Positions 47,002 through 56,084 are shown, counted from the first letter of the stretch. The stretch is DNA of 64,000 nucleotides from G963704535 sp963704535 (GCA_963704535.1 OY969916.1:10912001-10976000); one strand, 5' to 3'. Program-made: numbers and translations. Notes: generated from the letters alone by a model not told the origin.

Positions 47002-47850
47002 ATGAACACCTTTCCAACCGACTGCTTCGGCGGCCTCTCCCCACGACGCGACCAGGTACAAGCCGGGGCGACGCGCCTATCGTACCTTGAGTGGGGCACG
47101 AGCGGCGCGCCGCTGCTGCTGCTGCATGGCATCACCAGCAGCGCCCGCAGCTTCTGGCGCGTGGCGCCCGCGCTGGTCGCCCAAGGCTACCACGTCTTTG
47201 CGCTAGATATGCCCGGCCACGGCGAGAGCGAAGAGATCGGCAACCACCGGATCGATCACGTCGCGGCGCTCGTCGAGGCCGCGCTGCGCGCGCTCGCGCT
47301 CGATCGACCGGCGCTGGTCGGCCATTCCTGGGGCGGGGCAACGGCGCTGGTGCTGGCCAGCGCCATCCGGCCGGCACTCGCGCGCGTGATCCTGATCGAC
47401 CCGGCATTGCGGATGGACCCGGCTCGCGGCGCGGAGGCGCTGCCACGGTATCTCAACGGGGTGGGGATGCCGCCCGAAGTTACGCTGGATGCGGTGCGCG
47501 CTGCCAACCCCGATTGGCACGAGTGCGACGTCCTGTGGAAAGGCGAGGCGTTCCAGCAGTGCCGCGCCGAGGCGGTGCGCGGCCTGTTCGTCAACAGCGG
47601 CACCTGGGATCTGACCGGCCGGCTGGCGCAGGTCGATGTCCCACTGCTGCTGCTGGTCGCCGACCCACAGCACACCGTCATTGCGCCGCAGGACCTGGCC
47701 GCCGCCGAGCAAGCCCTGCGGCCGGGCCTTGGCCAATTGGTGACGGTGCCCGGCACGAATCATAATATGCTGCGGGGCGGGTACGACGTGGTGATGCCGA
47801 TTCTGGTGGAGTGGCTGGGGAGTCCCGGTCAGGGAAAAAAGAGGGTTTGA
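47002..47850 (+). CDS. alpha/beta hydrolase
   Basis: 282 residues. Oxyanion-hole motif LLLHGITSSARSFW, PGHGES, nucleophile elbow VGHSWGGA (S109), acid in VADPQHTV and catalytic histidine in GTNHNMLRGG. Typical of small cytosolic esterases, lactonases or C-C bond hydrolases; the substrate cannot be told. The last residues GQGKKRV and the TGA stop come from the AAAAAAGAGGGTTTGAGGG part of the next palindromic element, so the original 3' end has been overwritten. Confidence 0.85.
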   Translation: MNTFPTDCFGGLSPRRDQVQAGATRLSYLEWGTSGAPLLLLHGITSSARSFWRVAPALVAQGYHVFALDMPGHGESEEIGNHRIDHVAALVEAALRALALDRPALVGHSWGGATALVLASAIRPALARVILIDPALRMDPARGAEALPRYLNGVGMPPEVTLDAVRAANPDWHECDVLWKGEAFQQCRAEAVRGLFVNSGTWDLTGRLAQVDVPLLLLVADPQHTVIAPQDLAAAEQALRPGLGQLVTVPGTNHNMLRGGYDVVMPILVEWLGSPGQGKKRV

Positions 47851-47915
47851 GGGGGCAGCCCCCTCAGTCTTCCCCCACTCACACTGTAAAGTAGAACGGC
47901 GTCCCTGAAACCTTC
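47829..47915 (+). repeat. G5/C5 palindromic element with full tail, overlapping a gene end
   Basis: GGGAAAAAAGAGGGTTTGAGG, core GGGGGCAGCCCCC, tail CCCCCACTCACACTGTAAAG and TAGAACGGCGTCCCTGAAACC. It supplies the hydrolase stop codon; an AATCTCC heptamer stretch (about 47918-47937) follows before the LLM gene. Confidence 0.85.
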
Positions 47916-47952
47916 AATCTCCAATCTCCCATCTCTCAATGGAGACAGATCT

Positions 47953-48975
47953 ATGAAATTCGACGCCATCCTTAACATTGATGCGGCCCATATGCGCGAC
48001 GCGGCCCGGATCGTGCGCGCGGCCGAGGCGGTCGGGTTCGCCGGCCTCTGGACGCCGGAGACCAAGCATAACCCCTTCTTCCCGCTGCTGATCGCCGCCG
48101 AGCACAGCGAGCGGATTCAGTTCGGCCCGGCGGTGGCGATCGCGTTCCCCCGCAGCCCCATGGTCATGGCCCAGATCGCGTGGGACCTCCAGGCGCTCTC
48201 GCGCGGCCGCTTTATCCTCGGCCTGGGCACCCAAGTCAAGGCCCATATCGAGCGGCGCTTCGGCATGACCTGGGAGCCGCCGGTGGCCAAGCTGCGCGAT
48301 TATATCGGCGCGCTCCGCGCGATCTGGCATGCATGGCAGACCGGCACCAAGCTTGACTACCAGGGCACCTACTACCGGCACACTCTGATGACGCCGTTCT
48401 TCAACCCTGGCCCGATCACCAACCCACGCGTCCCGGTCTATATCGCCGGCGTCAACGAGGGCCTGGCGCGGCTGGCGGGCGAGTTGTGTGAGGGCTTCCA
48501 TGCCCACCCGTTTCACAGCGTCAAATACTTGAACGAGATCGTGCGACCGCAGATCTCGGTCGGGGCGGAGCGGGCCGGGCGATCACTTGCCGATGTCGAG
48601 CTGGTCAGCGGAGTCTTTGCGATCACCGGGGTCAACGAGGCGGCGATGGAGGCCATGCGGGCGATGGTTCGCGACCAGATCTCGTTCTATGCCTCGACGC
48701 CGACCTACCGGGTGGTGCTGGAGTGCCACGGCTGGCAGGATATCGGCGAGCAGCTTTCGCGCCTGGCCTCCAACAAGCGCTGGGGCGAGATGGGCGCGCT
48801 GATCAGCGACGAGATGATCGAGGTCTTCGCCGTCCAGGCGCCGCTCGACCAGCTCGGCCAGGCGCTGCGCGAGCGCTACGACGGCGTGCTCGACCGGGTG
48901 GCGTGCTACCTCCCCTACGTGCCCGGCGAACTCGACGACGCCTGGCGTGATGTCGTCAGGGTCGTCCACATGTAG
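47953..48975 (+). CDS. LLM-class F420/FMN-dependent oxidoreductase
   Basis: 340 residues with the luciferase-like monooxygenase TIM barrel: AARIVRAAEAVGFAGLWTPE, IQFGPAVAIAFPRSPMVMA, LSRGRFILGLGTQVKAHIERRFG and PRVPVYIAGVNEGLARLAGELCEGFHAHPF. In the sub-branch I know as TIGR03617-like F420-dependent enzymes. It would use reduced F420 or FMN; the substrate is unknown. GGAGA precedes the ATG. It stands alone between two repeats. Confidence 0.88.
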   Translation: MKFDAILNIDAAHMRDAARIVRAAEAVGFAGLWTPETKHNPFFPLLIAAEHSERIQFGPAVAIAFPRSPMVMAQIAWDLQALSRGRFILGLGTQVKAHIERRFGMTWEPPVAKLRDYIGALRAIWHAWQTGTKLDYQGTYYRHTLMTPFFNPGPITNPRVPVYIAGVNEGLARLAGELCEGFHAHPFHSVKYLNEIVRPQISVGAERAGRSLADVELVSGVFAITGVNEAAMEAMRAMVRDQISFYASTPTYRVVLECHGWQDIGEQLSRLASNKRWGEMGALISDEMIEVFAVQAPLDQLGQALRERYDGVLDRVACYLPYVPGELDDAWRDVVRVVHM

Positions 48976-49692
48976 CATCTCGGGGTGGGGAGGTGTGGAG
49001 GGGCCGCCCTCCACGATCTTGTTTTCTCCCACATTCATCTTCTCCACCAGAACGCGAGTTAGTATGACAACTGACTGAAGCGGAAACGGCTGCCTCTCGG
49101 CAGCCGTTGGGGAAATCAGGGGAGCGACGGTGGGGCTTGAAGCGACGCTCAGGTTGTATCTGCGCCGTCGATGCCCGCCGCTGCATCGTTATTGTTCTGC
49201 CGTTACTATAGCAGTATCTGTGCCAGGGCGCATCGTTATCTTGGACGATGTGCGGCTCCATCATGAGACCGACGCCCATTCGTGACCTTTTTTGCAAGCC
49301 GCACGGTGCTATGCTACAATACGTCGCCTTTAGCGGGTCTTTTCTAACATTCTGCCGACGTATACTTGGAAATTGTATGTGTCCTCGCGCCTCCGCCGGA
49401 CCATCATATCCGGCGGTTCTGTGCGCTAGGTGCCTATCCGAATAACTTGGTTGGATGGGGTTTTGGGGAGGGGCCGCCCTACCCAAGCCCCTCCCCTTTT
49501 GATGACAGAGAGAAAGGAGTACAAGCGACGCCGCTGTAAGGGCAATGATGCCCCAAACACATCTGGGGGTTTGAGAGAGTAGGCTTCTCAACCTCCTCAA
49601 TCCACGCTGTAAAGCCGAAAGCCATCACGCGTAACCCGGTCTTATCGACCATTGAGTATTTTGCATCACCATGTGTTATAAGGAGAAGGTCT
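48976..49692. other. 717-bp intergenic region upstream of H+-PPase gene
   Basis: Contains a TGTGGAGGGGCCGCCCTCCA palindrome (about 48993), a hairpin at 49085, a GC hairpin CCGCCGGA/TCCGGCGG (about 49396-49420), a G/C-rich element (49450-49500), a GTAAGGGC/GCCC hairpin (49534-49553) and a decayed copy of the long-tail element (49555-49640). I find no convincing gene, tRNA or known riboswitch in it. Confidence 0.6.
49085..49108. terminator. hairpin, possible terminator
   Basis: Perfect 10-bp stem AACGGCTGCC / GGCAGCCGTT with TCTC loop, about 110 nt after the LLM gene. No T-run follows, so termination strength is uncertain. Confidence 0.5.
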
Positions 49693-52029
49693 ATGGAGAG
49701 ATTAAGTCAATTTGAGACGATTGCCGTCTGGGCGGTGCTAGCGATCGCCATTCTGGGAATCATCTACGCCTTTGTCCTGCGCGCACAGATTCTCAAGCAG
49801 GACAAGGGCACACCGCGGATGCAAGAGGTGTGGGGCTTTATTAAGTCAGGCGCCAACGCATACTTGAGCCGGCAGTTCCGCACCATTATCATCCTGATCG
49901 GCATCTTGACCTTTGTGCTGGCTGCCAGCGTGCTGGTCATTCCGCCCACGCGCGAGGCCGAGGAGGTCTTCGGCAGTCGCGAAGATGCAACGCTCTGGGT
50001 CGCAATTGGCCGCGCAATCGCGTTTCTGATGGGATCGCTGTTTTCCTATACGGTCGGATTCGTTGGGATGAACGTCGCCGTCGAGGGCAATGTGCGGGTT
50101 GCTGCGGCTGCGCGCAAGGGCTACAACGATGCAATGCAGACGGCCTACCGCTCCGGTACCGTGACCGGGATGCTTACCGTCGGCCTGGGCTTGCTCGGCG
50201 GCACGCTGATCTTTATGGTCTTCGGCATCGCCGCCCCCGACGCCCTGCTCGGCTTCGGCTTTGGCGGTTCGCTGATCGCGCTGTTTATGCGCGTCGGCGG
50301 CGGGATCTTCACCAAGGCCGCCGACGTCGGCGCCGATCTGGTCGGCAAGGTTGAGGCCGGCATTCCCGAGGACGATCCCCGCAACGCCGCCGTGATCGCC
50401 GACCTAGTGGGCGATAACGTGGGCGACTGCGCCGGCATGGCCGCCGACGTGTTCGAGAGCTTCGAGGTGACGCTGGTTTCGGCGCTGATCCTGGGCCTCG
50501 TGCTGGGTGATGCGGTGGCCGGCACAATCGGTGATGGAAATTACGACCTGCGCTTCATTATCTTCCCGTTGATCCTGCGTGCTATCGGCGTGATCGCCTC
50601 GGTGATCGGCAATACGATCGTAAGCACCGACGAGCGCCGCCGCAATGCCATGGCGGCGATGAACCGCGGCTTCTACCTCGCAGCGGTCGTCTCGGTGATC
50701 GGCTTCGCCATCGTGACCATGTTCTATATGGTCGACCGGACTACTGGTGCGGTGGACTGGCGACCGTTCCTGGCGACTGTCGCCGGCATCGTCCTCGCGA
50801 TCGTGCTCGACAAGCTCACCGAGTACTTTACCTCGACCCATTTCGGCCCTGTGAAAGAGACCAGTCGCGCCTCGCAGACCGGCGCGGCGACCAATATTCT
50901 TTCTGGTCTGGCGCTGGGCATGGAGTCGAGCGTATGGGCGACTGTGGTAATCGCAGTCTCGCTCCTGAGTTCGGTAGTGATCTTCACCGGCTTCTCTCCC
51001 GATCCGTTCTTGACGTTCACTGCCATCCTATACGGCGTGTCGCTCACCGGCATTGGGATGTTGACCCTCACCGGCAACACGATCTCGATGGACTCGTTCG
51101 GGCCGATCTCCGACAACGCCAATGGCATCGGCGAGATGGCCGGGCTGGACAAGAACGCCCGCAATGTGATGGATGACCTGGACGCGGTCGGCAACACCAC
51201 CAAGGCCGTGACCAAGGGCATCGCGATCGGCTCGGCGGTGATCGCTGCCGTGGCGCTCTTCGGCTCATACCTGGCCGATGTGAGTAAGGTGCAGGACCAG
51301 ATCCTGATCCCGGCGGCCGAGCAACTCGACGCGGTCGGGATTCGGGTTTCTGCGCCCGAGGTGTTTATCGGCCTGCTGATCGGCGGCGCAGTACCGTTCC
51401 TGTTCTCGGCGCTGACCATCCGTGCTGTGCAGCGTGCTGCCTCGCAGATCGTGAACGAGGTTCGGCGGCAGTTCAAAATCCCCGGCATCATGGAGGGTAC
51501 GGTGTTGCCCGACTACGCCCGGGCCGTGAGCATCTCGACGACCGCCGCGCAGAAAGAGCTGATCAGCCTGGGGCTGATCGCCGTACTGGTGCCGATCATG
51601 GTCGGCTTCCTACTCGGCGTCGAGCCGCTGGGCGGCTTCCTGGCCGGGATCATCCTGTCTGGGCAGTTGATGGCTGTGTTCCAGTCTAATGCCGGCGGCG
51701 CGTGGGACAACGCCAAGAAGTATATCGAGGAGGGCAACTTCGGCGGCAAGCACTCCGAGCCGCACAAGGCCGCAGTCGTGGGCGACACGGTCGGCGACCC
51801 GCTGAAGGACACATCCGGCCCGGCACTCAACCCGATGATCAAAGTGATCAATCTGGTCTCGCTGATCATCGCGCCGATCATCGTGACAACCAATCGATCC
51901 AGCCCCAGTGTGCTGATCGCCATGCTGATCTGCGCCGTAGCGCTGATCTGGGCGATCTGGCAGAGCAAACGCGAGGCCGAGTTGATGACTGCCGAGACAA
52001 GTGCGCCAGCAGCGGCAAAACGCGCCTGA
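49693..52029 (+). CDS. hppA: membrane-bound proton-translocating pyrophosphatase, K+-independent type
   Basis: 778 residues, about 16 membrane helices. Pyrophosphate-site motifs: KAADVGADLVGKVEAGIPEDDPRN, DLVGDNVGDCAGMAADVFES, DNANGIGEMAG and GDTVGDPLKDTSGPALN. The K/A switch region reads GNTTKAVTKG: the lysine is what marks K+-independent H+-pumping members, whereas K+-dependent ones have alanine. It couples PPi hydrolysis to proton export, saving energy from biosynthetic PPi. AAGGAGAAGG precedes the ATG. Confidence 0.96.
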   Translation: MERLSQFETIAVWAVLAIAILGIIYAFVLRAQILKQDKGTPRMQEVWGFIKSGANAYLSRQFRTIIILIGILTFVLAASVLVIPPTREAEEVFGSREDATLWVAIGRAIAFLMGSLFSYTVGFVGMNVAVEGNVRVAAAARKGYNDAMQTAYRSGTVTGMLTVGLGLLGGTLIFMVFGIAAPDALLGFGFGGSLIALFMRVGGGIFTKAADVGADLVGKVEAGIPEDDPRNAAVIADLVGDNVGDCAGMAADVFESFEVTLVSALILGLVLGDAVAGTIGDGNYDLRFIIFPLILRAIGVIASVIGNTIVSTDERRRNAMAAMNRGFYLAAVVSVIGFAIVTMFYMVDRTTGAVDWRPFLATVAGIVLAIVLDKLTEYFTSTHFGPVKETSRASQTGAATNILSGLALGMESSVWATVVIAVSLLSSVVIFTGFSPDPFLTFTAILYGVSLTGIGMLTLTGNTISMDSFGPISDNANGIGEMAGLDKNARNVMDDLDAVGNTTKAVTKGIAIGSAVIAAVALFGSYLADVSKVQDQILIPAAEQLDAVGIRVSAPEVFIGLLIGGAVPFLFSALTIRAVQRAASQIVNEVRRQFKIPGIMEGTVLPDYARAVSISTTAAQKELISLGLIAVLVPIMVGFLLGVEPLGGFLAGIILSGQLMAVFQSNAGGAWDNAKKYIEEGNFGGKHSEPHKAAVVGDTVGDPLKDTSGPALNPMIKVINLVSLIIAPIIVTTNRSSPSVLIAMLICAVALIWAIWQSKREAELMTAETSAPAAAKRA

Positions 52030-52132
52030 TTGCGACACTGAAAGGGGAGGCTTGGAGGGGGTCACCCCTCCAAACCACCCCACCCAACCTGGGTCAAACT
52101 TGCGATAGCTTGCGCTAAGTTTCATGTAAAAG

Positions 52133-52156
52133 GGCCGGGGCGCGTGCGCCCCGGCC
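52133..52156. terminator. bidirectional terminator between hppA and zinc-ribbon gene
   Basis: Perfect 11-bp stem GGCCGGGGCGC / GCGCCCCGGCC with a 2-nt loop, preceded by AAAA and followed by TTCATCTT, between convergent genes. Confidence 0.8.
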
Positions 52157-52183
52157 TTCATCTTGCTTAGTGGTAGATGCGAA

Positions 52184-52636
52184 TTACCAGCGGCTGCTGC
52201 GGCGCTGCTGCTGGAAGCAGTCATCGCAGTAGACTGGCTTGTCGCCGCGCGGCAGGAAGGGCACCGTAGCGTCCTTGCCGCAGCTCGCGCAAGGCACCGT
52301 GTGCATCTCACGCTCGCCACCGAACCCGCGACCGCCGCCGCCACCACCGCCACCACCGCCACCACCACCACCATTGCCGCCGCGCCGGCCACCGAAGCTG
52401 CCCCGATCGCTATAGCCGCCACGATCGCTATAGCCACCACCGCCGTAGCTATCGCGATCGCTGTAGCCGCCGCTGCTGCGGCCACCGCCCTGCTGCTTGC
52501 GTGACTGCCGGCAGGAGGGACAGCGCACCGGCTCGTTGGTAAAGCCTTTCTGCGCGTAGAACTCCTGCTCACCCGCGGTGAACACGAACTGCGTGCCGCA
52601 GTCGCGGCACGTCAACGTTTTGTCAGCGTAGCTCAT
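52184..52636 (-). CDS. zinc-ribbon protein with RGG/glycine-rich linker
   Basis: 150 residues from ATG 52636 (MSYADKTLTCRDCG). An N-terminal treble-clef/ribbon (CRDCGTQF...CPSCRQSR, the probable-zinc-ribbon type) and a C-terminal CxxC-x17-CxxC ribbon (CASCGKDATVPF...CDDCF) flank a low-complexity linker of Gly, Ser, Arg, Tyr and Asp (YSDRDSYGGGGYSDRGGY, then a run of Gly). Such linkers are common in RNA-binding or phase-separating proteins; an RNA-related role is only inference. GGAG lies about 10 nt upstream of the ATG. Confidence 0.85.
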   Translation of the reverse strand: MSYADKTLTCRDCGTQFVFTAGEQEFYAQKGFTNEPVRCPSCRQSRKQQGGGRSSGGYSDRDSYGGGGYSDRGGYSDRGSFGGRRGGNGGGGGGGGGGGGGGRGFGGEREMHTVPCASCGKDATVPFLPRGDKPVYCDDCFQQQRRSSRW

Positions 52637-52787
52637 CGCTCGCTCTGCTCCTTTGGATCGACCACGATCCACTCCTGAAACCAGTAACCGAACGGGGGTT
52701 TGGGAGAACGATGGGCTCTAGGGAGTGCGCTTGCAGCGGGCAGGCCATCCGGGGCACCTCGTGGACCAAACCTTGTGGCCTAGTCTA

Positions 52788-54458
52788 TCACACGTTTTTG
52801 TGCTTTGCAAGAGGGAATTCGTGCTGCATGCCCAGCCAGCCGACCAGTAGCTCTGCAAGCTGCGCCCCGCGTCCCGGCAGGAGCGGCAGAACCCCGACTC
52901 CGCTTGCGTACCCTTCCGGCAGGCCGGCGCCTGGGTAGATCAGCAGCGCGCCAAGGGTCGCTCGCGTGCCGTCGCGGCCGATCGCTCCGAGGTAGGTGTA
53001 GCCGTCGGCCAGCGCGTCGGGCGGGAGGCCGCGCCCTTCGGCGTCGAGGCGGTACTTGGCGTCGAGCACCAGCACCTGCGGCGCGGCGCCCGGTCGATTC
53101 ACCTCGATCGCTAGGTCCGGGACGTGAGTATGCCGGTCAAGCGACTCCAGGGCGCCGGCGCGGGCGGTGGCCGGCGGGCGGTAGCGCGGTTGGTAGCGCA
53201 GCGTCAGTGTGAAGCTATCGACTTGGACGACCAGGAGCGGCACCTGCTCGGCCAGTTCGACCGAGAACTCAAGCTCGTCTTCCTCGCCAGCCTCGCGGCG
53301 CCGGACGACTAAGCGCTGCTCACGAACCTCCCCGCCAAGGGCCAGCAGCGCCCGAGCAACCTCCAGGGCGCACCAGCGCTCGTAGAGGTGCGGCAGGTCG
53401 GCGATCGGAATAGCGAAGTGCGGGCTGTCGAACGCGATGTACGGGTGTGCCCGCAGCGCCTGCCACGTGCGGTAGACCTCGCGGTAGGATGGATCGCGCT
53501 GGAACACCGGTGTGATGCCGCGAAATGCGCTCAATGGGCCGACCTCGGCCAGAAATGGCAGCGACCGCAGTTCGCGCAGCAGTTGTACCGCCGCCGCGCA
53601 CCCGGCGGCGATCTGGCTCACGCGGGTGTGGCGCGTCCCGGCGCCACCCAATAGCGCCGTGCTCGTGTTCAGCCGCTCGGCTTCGCGACCGGCAAGCACG
53701 CCGATAGCGCGGGCACGGCGCAGCAGCAGAGTCAGCAGATGTTTCAACAGGCGGTGTTCGTAGGTATCGGTGGTCGGCGCACTGCGCGATGTCGCGATGT
53801 CGCGCGGCAGCAGGCCGCCGCCCGGCCGCAACGCCTCCTGGAGTTCGGCGGCGACGTCGGGGGGCGCCTCGTCGAAGACGCCGCGAGTAACCTGGCTCAT
53901 CGCATCGGCGCCTAGCTTTGCCGCCTGGCCGAGCGGGGTCTGCGCCGCGCTGTCGCGCAGCCGTTCGCGCGGTCGCGTGGCGATCCGTCGCACCGCACGG
54001 GCAAATGGTTCAAGCCGCTCCTCAAACAGCGCGTAATACTCTTCCGCCGGGCTGCCCTGCCATGGCGCCTCGCGCTGGAGCCTGGAGCCCTCGGCGCCGG
54101 CGCCGGCCAGCGCATAAACAATGCCGTACGCGATGCGCTGGATATCGTCCAGCAATAGCTCGTAGCGCTCCTGATCGATCTTGCGCGGTACAACCCGCAG
54201 CACCACCGCGTGATCGGTCACGCTGCCATCCGGCCAGGTCATACTGAGGCTCGCCTGGTGGAGGCCGACGGCGCTGCCCGAGTTCCAGCGCCAACGCCAC
54301 GCCGGCTCGCCTGGGCGCAGGAATGGGTCGAGCAGTTGCCCGTCGAGATTCAATCCAAGCTGCGCGCCCTCGGGGGCCGGGCAAATGAACTCGACCGGCT
54401 GGTGCTCGGCGATCGAGGGGATGTCGAGGGGGGCTTCGACTGAGAGGTGTATTTCCAT
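52788..54458 (-). CDS. DUF2357 / PD-(D/E)XK nuclease-like protein (McrC-type)
   Basis: 556 residues. The N-terminal half has beta-rich and helical segments of the DUF2357 type; the middle contains a long helical region with TDTYEHRLLKHLLTLLLRRA. The C-terminal third looks like a PD-(D/E)XK nuclease: LYERWCALEVARALLALGG, HVPDLAIEV and VLVLDAKYRLDAEG give the E...D...DxK pattern. Such proteins normally work with a McrB-like AAA+ GTPase that senses modified DNA. No AAA partner is in the neighbourhood, so it is an orphan, acts alone, or pairs in trans. Confidence 0.8.
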   Translation of the reverse strand: MEIHLSVEAPLDIPSIAEHQPVEFICPAPEGAQLGLNLDGQLLDPFLRPGEPAWRWRWNSGSAVGLHQASLSMTWPDGSVTDHAVVLRVVPRKIDQERYELLLDDIQRIAYGIVYALAGAGAEGSRLQREAPWQGSPAEEYYALFEERLEPFARAVRRIATRPRERLRDSAAQTPLGQAAKLGADAMSQVTRGVFDEAPPDVAAELQEALRPGGGLLPRDIATSRSAPTTDTYEHRLLKHLLTLLLRRARAIGVLAGREAERLNTSTALLGGAGTRHTRVSQIAAGCAAAVQLLRELRSLPFLAEVGPLSAFRGITPVFQRDPSYREVYRTWQALRAHPYIAFDSPHFAIPIADLPHLYERWCALEVARALLALGGEVREQRLVVRRREAGEEDELEFSVELAEQVPLLVVQVDSFTLTLRYQPRYRPPATARAGALESLDRHTHVPDLAIEVNRPGAAPQVLVLDAKYRLDAEGRGLPPDALADGYTYLGAIGRDGTRATLGALLIYPGAGLPEGYASGVGVLPLLPGRGAQLAELLVGWLGMQHEFPLAKHKNV

Positions 54459-54516
54459 CGTGATGTTTGAACGAGGAACGACTGATGGCGGTAGTATAAC
54501 ACACCGATAACGAGGA

Positions 54517-54584
54517 CAATCCGCTAACCCAGGCGAATAGGCGTGAAACTGGTCTCACGCACATTCGCATGGATTAGCGGATTG
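54517..54584. other. three-tier nested hairpin
   Basis: CAATCCGCTAA pairs with TTAGCGGATTG (11 bp, perfect), inside it GCGAAT with ATTCGC, and inside that GCGTGA with TCACGC. It lies just after the stop of the 28-residue protein gene and before the nuclease gene, both on the minus strand. It may be a terminator for the first, a leader structure of the second, or a small RNA. A TATACT box at about 54494-54499 (minus strand) could start the nuclease transcript after it. Confidence 0.6.
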
Positions 54585-54608
54585 TGGAGCACTATCGCAG
54601 TGCGGCCC

Positions 54609-54695
54609 TTACGGCAGCTTCTGCCGGCGCTTCCAGCTGTACCACAGCCCTGCGGCGCCGATAGCGGCGCCGGCGATCAACAACCATGTCATCAT
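54609..54695 (-). CDS. 28-residue single-helix membrane protein
   Basis: Small open frame MMTWLLIAGAAIGAAGLW then YSWKRRQKLP and TAA. An optimal Shine-Dalgarno GGGAGGTGAT stands 5 nt before the first ATG. One hydrophobic helix followed by a positively charged tail fits an inner-membrane small protein with the C-terminus inside. It lies between the SPFH/zinc-ribbon gene and the nuclease gene, same strand as both. Function unknown; support comes from the ribosome site and the residue pattern only. Confidence 0.6.
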   Translation of the reverse strand: MMTWLLIAGAAIGAAGLWYSWKRRQKLP

Positions 54696-54736
54696 CTGCA
54701 ATCACCTCCCTTCGCGAGGAGGGCCGGGGCTACGGA

Positions 54737-55804
54737 TTAAAGCCCGCTCCCACACTCGATACAGAACTTCGCGGTCGGCTGGGCCGGATGGCCGCATTTC
54801 GGGCAGACGGCCGGCTTGAACGAGGTGCCGCACTCGTTGCAGAACTTCGCGCCGGCGACCACGCTATGGCCGCACTTGGGACAGCTCTTGGTCTGGGCTT
54901 GGGGCGTCGGAGCCTGAGGCGTCGGAGCTTGGGGCGTCGGGGCCGGCTGCTGGGCCGGGTTCAATGCCTGCCCCATGAGCGCGCCGAGATTCATGCCGAC
55001 GCCAAGACCCACGCCCGCGCCGGTCAGGTTATCGCCGCCGGCTCGCGCGGCATCCTGGAGCGCCTCGGCAGCCTTGAAGCGCGTGTAGTCGGCGATGCCG
55101 CCGTGGGCTGCCACGCCGCCTACCCGGTCAAGCTGGCGTTCGAGCTCCTCCGGCACGCTGATCGTATTAATATAGAAGCGCGTCAGCTCCACGCCAAATC
55201 CGCCAAAATCATTCTTGAGCGCTGTGTGCGCCATCTCCGACAGCTCGTCATACTCGGTCGCCAGGTCGAGCACCGAGAGTTTGCGCTCGCGCATACGCTC
55301 GGCGATCACATCGGCGACGCGGGCGATGATTGAGCTACGCAGTTGCTCCTCGATATCCTGCACCGTGTAGCGCCCGCGCGTCCCCACCACGGCTGTGAGC
55401 AGCTTGCGCGGCTCGGCGACCTGGATCACATAGGTGCCGAAGGCGCGCAGCCGCACCATGCCAAACTGCTGATCGCGCATCGGGATGGGCTGGGGCGTGC
55501 CCCACTTCAAGTCGGTATGCTGCTGGAGGTTGACATAGTAGACATCGGCGCGGAACGGACTCTTGTTGCCGAATGGGATCTTGATAAACTCGACCAGCAA
55601 CGGAATATTGGCGGTCGTCAGCGTATGGCGACCGGGGATGAGCATATCGAGGAAACGGCCATCGCGGGCGAAGAAGGCGAGCTGGCCCTCGCGCACAATA
55701 CATTGCGAGCCGAACCGAAGTTCGCCGGAGCCATCAGGCGGGACTCGGGCAGCCAGAACATTGCCGGTGGGATCGAGATATTCGACTAGGTCGAGCAGGG
55801 CCAT
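54737..55804 (-). CDS. SPFH-domain protein with two C-terminal zinc ribbons (YdjI-like)
   Basis: 355 residues. The N-terminal SPFH/band-7-like part (about 1-235; YVNLQQHTDLKWGTPQPIPMRD, FGTYVIQVAEPRKLL, GVELTRFYINTISVPEELERQLD) matches the YdjI/virion-core-like family. An Ala/Gly/Pro linker with repeated PTPQA follows, then two zinc ribbons, CPKCGHSVVAGAKFCNECG and CPKCGHPAQPTAKFCIECG. Related proteins act with phage-shock-type membrane-stress systems; that role here is inference. No membrane segment. Confidence 0.88.
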   Translation of the reverse strand: MALLDLVEYLDPTGNVLAARVPPDGSGELRFGSQCIVREGQLAFFARDGRFLDMLIPGRHTLTTANIPLLVEFIKIPFGNKSPFRADVYYVNLQQHTDLKWGTPQPIPMRDQQFGMVRLRAFGTYVIQVAEPRKLLTAVVGTRGRYTVQDIEEQLRSSIIARVADVIAERMRERKLSVLDLATEYDELSEMAHTALKNDFGGFGVELTRFYINTISVPEELERQLDRVGGVAAHGGIADYTRFKAAEALQDAARAGGDNLTGAGVGLGVGMNLGALMGQALNPAQQPAPTPQAPTPQAPTPQAQTKSCPKCGHSVVAGAKFCNECGTSFKPAVCPKCGHPAQPTAKFCIECGSGL

Positions 55805-55992
55805 GCGTTGTTTCCTCCTCGGCGAATCAGCAGGCTGATTCGGTGTATCGGCAGTGTGACGTTGTTATCAGATATACGGGTGATATCGGTTTCGGTTGCA
55901 TTGAGACACTGGGCGTTGATCCACCGCTATTGTACGGTAGAACTGTGAGCAGTACAATAGCGAAACATGATCAATCTTGACAATTTTTTTAT

Positions 55993-56020
55993 TTGACATC
56001 TGACCAACCTGCTCTACTAT
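55993..56020 (+). promoter_or_regulatory. likely promoter of the small membrane protein gene at 56144
   Basis: TTGACA 55993-55998 and TACTAT 56015-56020 with a 16-nt spacer, in an AT-rich stretch. Transcription would begin near 56027 and pass through the palindromic element at 56085-56125. The rest of 55805-56143 holds nothing I recognise. Confidence 0.55.
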
Positions 56021-56084
56021 AGGGAGACATTATTCCTGAACTATAGTCTTTCAGAAAAAGAACTCGAAAGTGCGGGGCAAGCGG

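Noticed and set aside
48976..49692. Riboswitch or tRNA in the long leader of hppA
   Set aside because: Hairpins are present, but none matches a cloverleaf or a known riboswitch core that I can recognise.
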